DNA of 7,788 bases from Metaruminococcus_A sp003150405 (GCA_902489745.1 CABUBB010000039.1:1-7788); one strand, 5' to 3'; counted from the first letter of the stretch, positions 1 to 7,079 are shown. Notes: generated from the sequence alone by a model not told the origin. Numbers and translations are program-made.

Positions 1-107
1 CACCGCCGCCAGCCTTTGACGAACCGCCGAAAGGCGCCAGCTTCTCTGTGGGCGATATTGGCGATTTTGAAGAGATTGACACCGATGACGGCGAACTGCC
101 GTTCTAA
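1..107 (+). CDS. ssb: Single-stranded DNA-binding protein, C-terminal end (partial)
   Basis: Only the last 34 codons are in the window, read in the frame that starts at base 3 and ends with TAA at 105-107. The peptide is rich in Pro, Gly and Asp/Glu and ends in DTDDGELPF. This acidic tip closing in Pro-Phe is the conserved SSB tail that recruits other replication and repair proteins. The OB-fold that binds single-stranded DNA lies upstream, outside the window. The gene sits 41 bases before rpsR, matching the common bacterial order rpsF-ssb-rpsR, where ssb is made together with two small-subunit ribosomal proteins. The identification rests on the acidic tip plus this context, since no part of the OB-fold is visible. 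Confidence 0.9.
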   Translation, partial: PPPAFDEPPKGASFSVGDIGDFEEIDTDDGELPF

Positions 108-148
108 CAACCGTTCGTACTCTTACCGTTTAAAGGAGGGTTTCCCTT

Positions 149-388
149 ATGGCTATGGACAGACCAATGCGCGGCAAAAGAGGTCGCAAGAAAGTCTGCG
201 CATTTTGTGTAGACCGCGCAGAGCATATTGATTACAAAGACGTTGCAAAGCTCCGGAGATATCTTTCCGAGCGTGCTAAAATTGTTCCGAGACGTGTAAC
301 CGGCACCTGTGCCCGCCACCAGCGTGAACTGACTGTTGCAATTAAGCGTGCGCGTCATCTGGCGCTGCTGCCGTACATCAGCGATTAA
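149..388 (+). CDS. rpsR: 30S ribosomal protein S18, zinc-binding (C+) form
   Basis: A complete 79-residue protein of normal S18 length, very basic, with the family core around KIVPRR (44-49) and TGTCARHQREL (51-61), and the C-terminal helix with AIKRARHLALLPY (64-76). S18 binds 16S rRNA on the small-subunit platform beside S6. This copy carries a CxxC at C17/C20 and a CxxH at C54/H57, the four ligands of the zinc-ribbon (C+) version; many bacteria have a C- form that lacks them. The ATG at 149 is chosen because a strong Shine-Dalgarno, AAAGGAGGG at 132-140, lies 8 bases upstream. It follows ssb in the usual rpsF-ssb-rpsR operon, and the operon appears to end at the hairpin at 412-446. Confidence 0.98.
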   Translation: MAMDRPMRGKRGRKKVCAFCVDRAEHIDYKDVAKLRRYLSERAKIVPRRVTGTCARHQRELTVAIKRARHLALLPYISD

Positions 389-411
389 CGTCAACGTCAA
401 AGCGGACCTAG

Positions 412-446
412 ACAAGCAACTATGAATTGGCATAGTTGCTTGTTTT
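412..446 (+). terminator. Rho-independent terminator after rpsR
   Basis: A perfect 12-bp stem (413-424 with 431-442), extended to 13 by A412-T443, closes a 6-base loop AATTGG and runs into TTTT at 443-446. It lies 24 bases after the rpsR stop codon and should end the ribosomal operon. The T-run is short (four, then A), so some read-through into the antiporter gene is possible. An ATG inside the 3' part of the stem (422) opens an extended reading frame for the antiporter but is not a credible start. Confidence 0.85.
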
Positions 447-472
447 ATGCGCATATCAGAGGGAGAGGTTCC

Positions 473-1750
473 ATGTCGTATTATTTTCTGTTCGATATTG
501 CGCTGATTTTAATCAGCACAAAGCTGCTCGGGCTTGTCACCAAGCGCTTTCGCATGCCGCAGGTTGTAGGCGCCCTGCTTGCAGGTCTAATCCTGGGCCC
601 GGCATTGCTCAATATTTTAAAAGAGACCGATTTTATCAGCCAGATGTCCGAACTTGGCGTTATCGTGCTGATGTTCACAGCCGGCTTGGAGACCAACATC
701 CAAGACCTGAAAAAATCCGGTAAGGCTTCCATGATTATTGCAACGCTGGGCGTTATTGTGCCGATTATTCTCGGCTTCGGCTTAGTCATGTTCTTCAATA
801 ATAATGGCAGCTTTACCGATATGACCCACACCCAGCTTCTGCAAAACATTTTCATCGGCGTTATTCTAACCGCAACCTCGGTCAGCATTACGGTCGAAAC
901 GCTCAAGGAAATCGGCAAGCTGAATACAAAAGCGGGTAACGCCATTCTCGGCGCCGCAATTATTGACGATATCCTGGGCATTATTGCATTAACTGTCATC
1001 ACTAGCATGGCCGATCCAACGGTCAATATTTGGCTGGTTTTGGGCAAAATTGTGGCGTTCTTCGCCGTCTGCGCCCTTTTCGGTTACCTGTTTTTCAAGT
1101 TCTTTGACTGGTACTGCAAACGGTACAGCAAAGATATGCGGCGCTTTGTTATCCTGTCCTTTGTATTCTGCCTGCTGCTGTCTTTCTGCGCAGAGGAATT
1201 TTTCCAGGTCGCAGACATTACCGGCGCCTTTATTGCCGGATTAATCATCTCTAACACCCAGCGTTCCAAATATATCATGTCCCGTTTTGAAACGCTGTCG
1301 TACATTCTGCTCTCGCCCATCTTTTTCGCGAGCATCGGCATTAAAGTGGAACTTCCTCAGATGGATACCATGATTATCATCTTCACAGTCCTGCTGGTGA
1401 TTGTCGCTATTGTCAGTAAAATTATTGGCTGCGGGCTGGGCGCTAAGCTTTGCAAATTTACCAATCATGAAGCAATTCAGGTTGGTACTGGTATGGTTTC
1501 ACGCGGTGAAGTCGCTTTGATTGTTGCCAACAAGGGGGCTGCCCTTGGGCTGATGAATGCAGCATTCTTCGGCCCAGTGGTAATTATGGTGGTTGTAACT
1601 ACCATTGTCACCCCGATTCTGCTCAAATTTACCTTTGGGCGAAAAAAGAAAAATAAAACAGATGATGACGACAAGAACATTGTCTTAAAGCGAACACCGG
1701 TTCAAAGTGAGCTTTCACTTGATCTGGACAATCACGAAGGCTATAAATAA
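473..1750 (+). CDS. CPA2-family cation/proton antiporter (Na_H_Exchanger domain)
   Basis: A 425-residue integral membrane protein predicted to exchange a monovalent cation (Na+ or K+) for protons across the cytoplasmic membrane. It is almost all hydrophobic helices (about 11-13) with family signatures: RMPQVVGALLAGLILGP (27-43), ELGVIVLMFTAGLE (60-73), TATSVSITVETLKEIGKLNT (133-152), the paired acids D165-D166 in AAIIDDILG expected at the ion-binding site of CPA2 proteins, ADITGAFIAGLI (247-258) and SRGEVALI (343-350). There is no TrkA-N/RCK domain behind the membrane part, only a short charged tail with four Asp in a row (397-400), so it is not a full KefB/KefC. The start at 473 has GAGGGAGAGG just upstream; a longer frame from 422 begins inside the rpsR terminator and was rejected. 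Which cation it moves cannot be told from sequence. Confidence 0.9.
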   Translation: MSYYFLFDIALILISTKLLGLVTKRFRMPQVVGALLAGLILGPALLNILKETDFISQMSELGVIVLMFTAGLETNIQDLKKSGKASMIIATLGVIVPIILGFGLVMFFNNNGSFTDMTHTQLLQNIFIGVILTATSVSITVETLKEIGKLNTKAGNAILGAAIIDDILGIIALTVITSMADPTVNIWLVLGKIVAFFAVCALFGYLFFKFFDWYCKRYSKDMRRFVILSFVFCLLLSFCAEEFFQVADITGAFIAGLIISNTQRSKYIMSRFETLSYILLSPIFFASIGIKVELPQMDTMIIIFTVLLVIVAIVSKIIGCGLGAKLCKFTNHEAIQVGTGMVSRGEVALIVANKGAALGLMNAAFFGPVVIMVVVTTIVTPILLKFTFGRKKKNKTDDDDKNIVLKRTPVQSELSLDLDNHEGYK

Positions 1751-1754
1751 CTCA

Positions 1755-1789
1755 AAAAGCACCGGATAAAACTCCGGTGCTTTTCTTTT
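1755..1789 (+). terminator. Rho-independent terminator after the antiporter
   Basis: The 8-bp stem GCACCGGA/TCCGGTGC (1759-1766 with 1773-1780), lengthened by AAAA/TTTT, has a 6-base loop and is followed by TTTTCTTTT. It starts 4 bases after the antiporter stop codon. The A-run on the left flank could let it also work on the opposite strand. Confidence 0.9.
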
Positions 1790-1851
1790 CGGCAAAGTTA
1801 TGGCGTTAAAATACATCCTTGTCTTTCTTTTTCTTGACTTCTCAAATCGCT

Positions 1852-1891
1852 AAAAAAGCCCGTCCGCTCAATTAGCAGACGGAGCTTTTTT
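1852..1891 (-). terminator. Rho-independent terminator after the amidohydrolase gene
   Basis: Read on the - strand, AAAAAAGCTCCGTCTGCT pairs with AGCGGACGGGCTTTTTT across a short loop, with one bulge and one mismatch, and ends in six Ts. It lies about 40 bases after the amidohydrolase stop. With the hairpin at 1755-1789 it forms a back-to-back terminator pair between two convergent genes. I see nothing else in the bases between them. Confidence 0.85.
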
Positions 1892-1930
1892 CAAACATGC
1901 TCCAATCATCAGTACAGGCTGCTCATTTCA

Positions 1931-2719
1931 TTACAAATGCAAAAGTCGCTCCACATTTTTGTGCAGAATTTTCTCCTGTACTTCTTCTGAAAGGCCCAGT
2001 GCATAAAATCGCTCCAGTTCTTCGTTCACCCGCCACATAGGATAATCGGTGCCGAACAGGACATAATCCTCGCCAAAGCAGGAAATCAATTCCCGTGCAC
2101 GTTCTGGGGAAAGCTCATACAGTGAGCTGGAGGTATCCACCCAGACCCGTTTGCCTTCCAGCCATTTTTGCGCTTCATTCCACTGGGACCAGCCGCCAAA
2201 ATGAGCGGCAATCACGTCGAGCTTCGGAAAGGCGTCCAGGATATGTGCAATCCGTTTGGGATGGGAATAACCATAACGCTTGTCCCCTGCATGAATGAGC
2301 AGCGGCAGCTTACCCTCCATCGCTGCATAAAGGCGCATAGCCGCAGCACTGTCCGCTTCAAATTTCTGAAAATCCGGGTGCAGCTTAACCCCTTTCAGGC
2401 CAAGTGAACAAATACGGTCAATCTCCTGCTCCAGATTCTCAAAATCCGGATGCAATGCGCCAAAACCGATGAACTTTTCCGGGTACTGCCGCACAGTACC
2501 GGCAATAAAATCGTTGATACTGCACACTTGCTGCGGCGTAGTCGCAACCGATTGGATTAAAAATCTGGAAACACCATACGCCTCGCTCAGCTTGAGCAAG
2601 GTACCCACCGAACCGTCTAAATCCATTGGAATGCTGTAAAAGTCTCCAATGCTTTCGGTCGCCTTTTCGGCTATCTTATCCGGGAAAACATGCGCATGGC
2701 TGTCAATTATCACGCTCAA
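1931..2719 (-). CDS. Amidohydrolase family protein (Amidohydro_2, metal-dependent TIM barrel)
   Basis: 262 residues from the preferred start. Visible metal-site motifs are in family order: DSHAHVF with H8 and H10 at the end of strand 1, LLIHAGD with H143, AAHFGG with H173, and LFGTDYPMW with D225. GVKLHPDFQKF (110-120) is another typical block. The Amidohydro_2 family hydrolyses or decarboxylates small molecules using one or two bound metals in the cytoplasm; the substrate cannot be told here. TTG at 2719 is chosen because GGAGATGG (2731-2724) places GGAG 8 bases upstream; GTG at 2713 is the alternative and would remove two residues. An ATG at 2773 lies inside the potD terminator and is unlikely. 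The gene is downstream of potABCD on the same strand but separated by a strong terminator, so co-function with polyamine uptake is only a possibility. Confidence 0.85.
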   Translation of the reverse strand: MSVIIDSHAHVFPDKIAEKATESIGDFYSIPMDLDGSVGTLLKLSEAYGVSRFLIQSVATTPQQVCSINDFIAGTVRQYPEKFIGFGALHPDFENLEQEIDRICSLGLKGVKLHPDFQKFEADSAAAMRLYAAMEGKLPLLIHAGDKRYGYSHPKRIAHILDAFPKLDVIAAHFGGWSQWNEAQKWLEGKRVWVDTSSSLYELSPERARELISCFGEDYVLFGTDYPMWRVNEELERFYALGLSEEVQEKILHKNVERLLHL

Positions 2720-2723
2720 AAAA

Positions 2724-2731
2724 CCATCTCC
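2724..2731 (-). promoter_or_regulatory. Ribosome binding site deciding the amidohydrolase start
   Basis: GGAGATGG on the - strand. Its GGAG part lies 8 bases before TTG (2719) but 14 before GTG (2713), so it favours the TTG start. No ribosome binding site precedes the upstream in-frame ATG at 2773. Confidence 0.6.
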
Positions 2732-2762
2732 ATACCAAATTGGGGCACCGGGGTTCCGGCAC

Positions 2763-2796
2763 AAAAAGAACATGGCCGTTTGGCCATGTTCTTTTT
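2763..2796 (-). terminator. Rho-independent terminator of the potABCD operon
   Basis: An uninterrupted 15-bp inverted repeat (2763-2777 with 2782-2796) around a 4-base loop. Its GC-rich core, GAACATGGCC, ends in TTTTT on the - strand. It begins 13 bases after the potD stop codon. On the + strand it also ends in TTTTTCTTT, so it could work both ways. It separates the polyamine operon from the amidohydrolase gene. Confidence 0.92.
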
Positions 2797-2809
2797 CTTT
2801 ATCATATCA

Positions 2810-3883
2810 CTATTCGGTTTTGATTTCAACCCAGAGGTCCTGCATAAGCTGGTTAATCTCCTGCGGCAGATTCTCAAAAAACTCGCATTTGTCCAGCACC
2901 TCGTCAGACGGATAAGCAATTTCATTGTTTTTCAGTTCCTCATCTAGCAGCTCATAGGCAGCCTGATTCGGAGTGGAGTAACCGATAAAGTCGCAGATCT
3001 CCGCGCCGATTTCACCCTCAAGAATAAAGTTGATAAACAGCTCCGCCGCCTCTTTGTTCTGCGCATCGGTCGGAATGCACATGGCGTCTACAAACTTATT
3101 GGAGCCCTCCTTCGGCAGGAAATAGGCAAGGTCCTCGTTTTCCTCCATCATGGTGATGGCGTCGCCCGCATAGTACGGGGCAAAAGCAGCTTCTCCGTTT
3201 TCCATTTTGTCAAAGATTTCATCCATAACATAGGACTGTACCAACGACTTCTGTTCTTTCAGCTTGTCCGCACACTGCTGAAGTTCAGCTTCACTGACAG
3301 TGTTCTGAGAGAAGCCGAGCAGCTTCTGCGCAATACCGAATGCGTCACGGGAGTTGTTGAACATGAGGATATTTCCTTTGTACTGTTCATCCCACAGAAC
3401 GCTCCAGCTGTCCGGGGTTCCCTCCACCATCGTGGTGTTGTAAATAACGCCGACCGTGCCCCAGGTAAATGGAACCGAATACTCATTGGTGGGGTCATAA
3501 ACCTGATTTTTGAAGTTATCCATGACATTTTCCGCATTTGGAATGTTGTCATAATTCAGCTTCTGAATCATACCCTCGTCAATCATACGGGCAATCATAT
3601 AGTCCGAGGGAATAATAACATCGTAGTTGGTTCCACCGCTCTTCATTTTTGCATAAAGCGCCTCATTGCTGGTGAAGGTGTCATAAACCACGTCAATATC
3701 CGGGTATTTCTCTTCAAACTCTGCAATGACATCCATAGAACCGTCGGTGCCGTCCGGCATATACTCGCCCCAGTTGTAGACATATAGTTTCTGGGTGGCG
3801 CCATTGCCGTTGTCACAGCCGGAGAAAGCGAACAGCGAGAGGCACAGGCCGCAGGCCAGCGCCAGAGATAAGATTTTTTTCAT
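2810..3883 (-). CDS. potD: Polyamine ABC transporter, substrate-binding lipoprotein PotD
   Basis: 357 residues, the usual PotD length. A lipoprotein signal peptide (MKK, hydrophobic 4-20, FSGC with lipidated C23) anchors it outside the membrane, where it captures spermidine or putrescine and passes it to PotBC. Family blocks visible: LYVYNWGEYMP (33-43), SNEALYAKMKSGG (72-84), YDVIIPSDYM (87-96), YSVPFTWGTVGVIYN (135-149), YYAGDA (237-242) and FVDAMCIP (264-271). By memory of the E. coli protein, W38, S93, Y95 and D266 match polyamine-contacting positions, while F264 sits where E. coli has Trp. The ATG at 3883 shares one base with the potC stop (TGATG). A TTG one codon earlier (3886) has slightly better spacing from GGAG (3898-3895) but gives the odd MMKK. 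The long acidic linkers and the Trp-to-Phe change leave spermidine versus putrescine preference open. Confidence 0.93.
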   Translation of the reverse strand: MKKILSLALACGLCLSLFAFSGCDNGNGATQKLYVYNWGEYMPDGTDGSMDVIAEFEEKYPDIDVVYDTFTSNEALYAKMKSGGTNYDVIIPSDYMIARMIDEGMIQKLNYDNIPNAENVMDNFKNQVYDPTNEYSVPFTWGTVGVIYNTTMVEGTPDSWSVLWDEQYKGNILMFNNSRDAFGIAQKLLGFSQNTVSEAELQQCADKLKEQKSLVQSYVMDEIFDKMENGEAAFAPYYAGDAITMMEENEDLAYFLPKEGSNKFVDAMCIPTDAQNKEAAELFINFILEGEIGAEICDFIGYSTPNQAAYELLDEELKNNEIAYPSDEVLDKCEFFENLPQEINQLMQDLWVEIKTE

Positions 3884-4689
3884 CAATGGTTTGTCTCCTT
3901 TTTCTTTGCTTTTTTCATACTTTTTATATTCATCAACACCAGCAGGATCAACACGACTAAAAACAAAATGGTTGAAAGCGCATTGATCTGTGGATTGACC
4001 TTTTTTCGCACCATCCCATAAATGGTAACCGGCAGGGTCTGGAAGCCGCTGCCGCTGACAAAATACGTGATAATAAAATCATCCAGCGAATAGGTAAAGG
4101 ACATTAAAAAGCCAGCAAAAATACCAGGCATAATCTCCGGAAGAACCACCTTCCAGTACGCCTTAACCGGGCTGCATCCCAAGTCAAGCGCTGCCTCGTA
4201 AATGCTTTTATCCATCTGACTGAGTTTCGGCAGTACATTCAGAATAACATAGGGCAGTACAAAGGTAATGTGCGCAACAAGTACAGTGGCAAAGCCAAAC
4301 TGCATGCCAAAAATCCCGGCGAGGAAAACAAACAGCAGGCAGAGCGCAACGCCGGTGACAATTTCCGGATTGATAATAGGCAGATAGGTTGCGTTCATGA
4401 CGGTCTTGCGGGTGAGCTTTTTCATGTTGCTGATGCCTATAGCCGCCAGCGTACCGACGACCGTCGCAATTACCGAAGCAAGTACCGCAATGAGGATGGT
4501 GTTCCAAAACGAATTCATAATCAGCTCGTTTTTAAACAGCTCCTGGTACCATTTAAAGGTAAAACCGGTAAAATTGGCACGGCTTTTGGATTCGTTGAAG
4601 GAAAACACCATCATGACAATGATAGGCAGATAAAGGAACAGAAATACCAGCCCAAGATAAAGATTGGAACCGATCGCGCGTTTTTTCAT
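3883..4689 (-). CDS. potC: Polyamine ABC transporter permease PotC
   Basis: 268 residues with about six transmembrane helices and a Lys-rich C-terminus. This is the second membrane subunit of the importer and forms the translocation path together with PotB. The cytoplasmic EAA loop, which docks onto the ATPase, is seen at E165-A-A-L-D-L-G171, followed by the permease stretch LPEIMPGIFAGFLMSFTYSLDDFIITYFVSG (183-213); SLDDFIITYF is characteristic of PotC. Start and end are tightly coupled to the neighbours: its ATG overlaps the potB stop by four bases (ATGA, 4689-4686) and its TGA shares a base with the potD ATG. The internal GGAGGG near the end of potB supplies the ribosome binding site. Nothing looks broken. 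Confidence 0.95.
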   Translation of the reverse strand: MKKRAIGSNLYLGLVFLFLYLPIIVMMVFSFNESKSRANFTGFTFKWYQELFKNELIMNSFWNTILIAVLASVIATVVGTLAAIGISNMKKLTRKTVMNATYLPIINPEIVTGVALCLLFVFLAGIFGMQFGFATVLVAHITFVLPYVILNVLPKLSQMDKSIYEAALDLGCSPVKAYWKVVLPEIMPGIFAGFLMSFTYSLDDFIITYFVSGSGFQTLPVTIYGMVRKKVNPQINALSTILFLVVLILLVLMNIKSMKKAKKKETNH

Positions 4690-5495
4690 ACCAGCATTCC
4701 CTCCATTTCATCATCATCGAAGGTGTTGGTAATGCCGATGATGATTAAAATAATCACCATCAGGATAAGCGAGAGCGCCGAACCGACATTTGGATTGTAG
4801 GCGCCGCCCAAAAACTGCTCCTCAATGAGGTCGCCAATGAGCATATTCGAGCCGCCGCCAAGCATACGGGAAATGGCGAAGGTGCTGACCGACGGCACAA
4901 ACACCATAATAATCCCAGTGATAATGCCGGTGCGGCTGAGCGGAAGTATTACCCGCCCAAGCACGTGAAAACGGTTCGCCCCCAAATCCTGCGCGGCCTC
5001 AATGACCGAAGGCTCAATTTTGCACATAATAGAGTAGAGCGGCAACACCATAAAGGGCAGGTAGTTGTAAACCATGCCCAATACAACCGCACCCTGGGTG
5101 TTGATCATATGGAGCGGCCCAATGCCAATCATACCGAGAAAATTGTTGATAAGGCCCTCGTTTTCCAGCAGGGTCATCCACGCGTAGGTGCGCAGCAGGA
5201 AGTTAATCCACATGGGGAGCATAATGAGCATGACCAGCATTCCCTGTGAGCGCGGACTCTTGCGTGACAGGATAAAGGCCAGTGGGTAAGCGATAATCAG
5301 GCAGATGACCGTCGAAAGCACCGCAAGCCAAAGGGATTTCAGGAATACTGGCATATACTTCATAATCGAAGAGAAATTTTGCACCGTCCACTCCTGCTCG
5401 CTGTTTGTGAAAGCAGAATAGATGACAAAGAACAGCGGCACAATGATAAACACCAGCATCCAAATGATGTACGGGAAGGAAACCAGCTTTTTCAC
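4686..5495 (-). CDS. potB: Polyamine ABC transporter permease PotB
   Basis: 269 residues with about six hydrophobic helices; the first membrane subunit of the importer. The EAA loop is at E166-A-A-Q-D-L-G172, followed by RVILPLSRTGIITGI (181-195) and VFVPSVSTFAISRMLGGG (198-215), typical of PotB. LPMWINFLLRTYAWMTLL (93-110) is another PotB block. The start is GTG at 5495, with AAGGAGG 8 bases upstream inside the end of potA and only three bases after the potA stop, so translation is probably coupled. It is slightly shorter than the E. coli protein, with no sign of damage. Confidence 0.95.
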   Translation of the reverse strand: MKKLVSFPYIIWMLVFIIVPLFFVIYSAFTNSEQEWTVQNFSSIMKYMPVFLKSLWLAVLSTVICLIIAYPLAFILSRKSPRSQGMLVMLIMLPMWINFLLRTYAWMTLLENEGLINNFLGMIGIGPLHMINTQGAVVLGMVYNYLPFMVLPLYSIMCKIEPSVIEAAQDLGANRFHVLGRVILPLSRTGIITGIIMVFVPSVSTFAISRMLGGGSNMLIGDLIEEQFLGGAYNPNVGSALSLILMVIILIIIGITNTFDDDEMEGMLV

Positions 5496-5498
5496 CGC

Positions 5499-6887
5499 TT
5501 ACGCCTCCTTCGCCTTGCCGGCCGGTTTGATTTCAATTTTATCAAAGTCGAATTTGATGCCAATGTCGGTGGCAACCTGTTCGTCGTTCTGGGAATGGAG
5601 AATTAACTCGGTCTCCTCCAGCCAGATGATCAGCTCATTGTAAGCACCCTTGTAAATTAAGGACTCCAGGTACACCTTCGCGTCTGCATTGTCCTCAGAA
5701 ACAACCTCGATGTTCTCCGGGTCAATCACCAGTGAAACCGGCGTACCGGCCTCCAGCCCGAGATTCTCCCGCTCAAAGCGGATCCCCAGGAATTCAACGG
5801 TGTTTTCATCCGCAACAACGCCGTCAATGTAGTTTTTGTCGGTGGCAAACATTTTTTCCATAATGTGAATATCGAACGGATCCACCGTAAGGCCAACTGT
5901 CTCCCCTACTGTTTTCGCTGTAGTGGAGTGAACCACCCACAACAGGTCGTTCACCATGACCTCCATTTCATAATGGACACCCTTGAAAATAACCGAGGTG
6001 ACAGTACCGACCAAATCGGTCTCTGACGGATCGACAAACTTAATATCCTCCGGACGGATGACGAGGTCAACCTTCTGGTTGCGGCGGAACCCCTTGTCCA
6101 CACAAGGCAGGGTGACCCCCGCAAATTTGACCACACAGTCTTCCGGCATAACGCCGTCATAAATATTGCTTTCGCCAATGAAGTCAGCGACAAAGGCGTT
6201 CTTCGGCTCGTTGTAAATGTCCTGCGGGGTTCCCACCTGCTGGATAATGCCGTCCTGCATGACAACAACGGTATCCGACATTGTCAGGGCTTCCTCCTGG
6301 TCGTGGGTGACATAAACAAAGGTGATTTCAAGCTGCTGCTGAATCCGTTTAAGCTCAAGCTGCATCTCCTTGCGGAGCTTTAAATCCAACGCGCCGAGCG
6401 GTTCATCCAAAAGCAGCACCTTCGGGTAATTGACTAAAGCGCGCGCAATGGCGACACGCTGCTGCTGCCCGCCGGAAAGCTGGCTGACGTTGCGTTTTTC
6501 AAAACCGCTCAAATTGACGGTCTCCAGCATCTCGGTAACACGCTTGTGAATTTCCGCCTTAGGCAGTTTTTTAACCTTGAGGCCGAACGCCACGTTGTCA
6601 TATACATTCAGGTGCGGGAACAGCGCATAACGCTGAAATACCGTATTGACCTGACGCTTATGCGGTGGCAGATCGTTGATTCGTTTTCCATCAAAAAAGA
6701 CATCCCCATCATGCGGCGTCAGAAACCCGCCAATAATGCGAAGCGTCGTTGTCTTGCCGCAGCCCGAAGGGCCAAGCAGAGTAACGAACTCCTTATCGCG
6801 GATTTGAAGGTTCAAATCATCCAGAACCTTTTCGCCGTCATACAAGAATGTCACGTCTTTTAAATCAATGAGAATATCATGATTCAT
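5499..6887 (-). CDS. potA: Polyamine ABC transporter ATP-binding protein PotA with duplicated TOBE domain
   Basis: 462 residues; it hydrolyses ATP at the inner face of the membrane to drive PotBC. The nucleotide-binding domain is intact: Walker A GPSGCGKTT (39-47), Q-loop Q85, signature LSGGQ (137-141), Walker B LLLDEP (158-163), D-loop LGALD and switch His H195. PotA proteins are usually about 350-380 residues with one C-terminal TOBE domain. Here residues 241-345 form one such domain and 352-455 a second, similar copy, aligning without gaps over 81 positions with 24 identities by eye. The ATG at 6887 is chosen because AAAGGGGG precedes it and the family begins with this ILIDLKDVTF-type strand; an in-frame ATG at 6965 would add 26 unrelated residues. 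It is the first gene of the operon, behind a long structured leader. Confidence 0.94.
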   Translation of the reverse strand: MNHDILIDLKDVTFLYDGEKVLDDLNLQIRDKEFVTLLGPSGCGKTTTLRIIGGFLTPHDGDVFFDGKRINDLPPHKRQVNTVFQRYALFPHLNVYDNVAFGLKVKKLPKAEIHKRVTEMLETVNLSGFEKRNVSQLSGGQQQRVAIARALVNYPKVLLLDEPLGALDLKLRKEMQLELKRIQQQLEITFVYVTHDQEEALTMSDTVVVMQDGIIQQVGTPQDIYNEPKNAFVADFIGESNIYDGVMPEDCVVKFAGVTLPCVDKGFRRNQKVDLVIRPEDIKFVDPSETDLVGTVTSVIFKGVHYEMEVMVNDLLWVVHSTTAKTVGETVGLTVDPFDIHIMEKMFATDKNYIDGVVADENTVEFLGIRFERENLGLEAGTPVSLVIDPENIEVVSEDNADAKVYLESLIYKGAYNELIIWLEETELILHSQNDEQVATDIGIKFDFDKIEIKPAGKAKEA

Positions 6888-7073
6888 AATTGCATCCCCC
6901 TTTGCGGATTGAAAGTAGTGTGAAAACACATTACCCACAAAAGCTTTTGACATCTCCGCCCGCAAAAGGCTTTATCTCCTGGCCGCACCCCACGGCACAA
7001 CAAATACAGCGACGCATACGCTTTCGTGCTTTTTTCAGAGCTCTCCACCCTGAATACAGATACAAAAATATCA
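6888..7073 (-). promoter_or_regulatory. Long structured 5' leader of the pot operon
   Basis: If transcription starts near 7073, the potA mRNA has about 185 untranslated bases, long for a transporter operon. Inside it, on the - strand, bases 6973-6963 can pair with 6949-6940 (10 bp, one bulge). The overlapping bases 6969-6960 can instead pair with 6907-6899 (9 bp, one bulge), which covers the first part of the potA Shine-Dalgarno AAAGGGGG (6903-6896). A third hairpin (6934-6927 with 6922-6915, UUUU loop) lies between. The two larger pairings exclude each other. I do not recognise a named riboswitch; a regulatory role is inferred from this arrangement only. Confidence 0.4.
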
Positions 7074-7079
7074 TGTCTA

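Noticed and set aside
422..472. Seventeen-residue N-terminal extension of the antiporter
   Set aside because: Its ATG lies inside the rpsR terminator stem and has no ribosome binding site. The ATG at 473 has GAGGGAGAGG and begins the family's first helix.
481..1047. 188-residue open frame on the - strand
   Set aside because: It is the antisense shadow of the antiporter's helices, with no ribosome binding site or recognisable domain.
2720..2773. ATG start at 2773 for the amidohydrolase
   Set aside because: It lies in the potD terminator hairpin. The extra 18 residues look unlike the family, and TTG 2719 has a well-spaced GGAG.
4270..4800. 176-residue open frame on the + strand
   Set aside because: It is antisense to potC and potB, with low-complexity polar composition typical of a shadow.
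6888..6965. Twenty-six-residue N-terminal extension of PotA
   Set aside because: It has no family similarity and lies in the structured leader. The ATG at 6887 has a Shine-Dalgarno and matches the usual N-terminus.
6947..6976. TTGACA on the + strand as a promoter
   Set aside because: The -35 box is perfect, but only weak TTTATC follows at 18 bases, and no gene lies downstream on that strand before the tRNA's own promoter.
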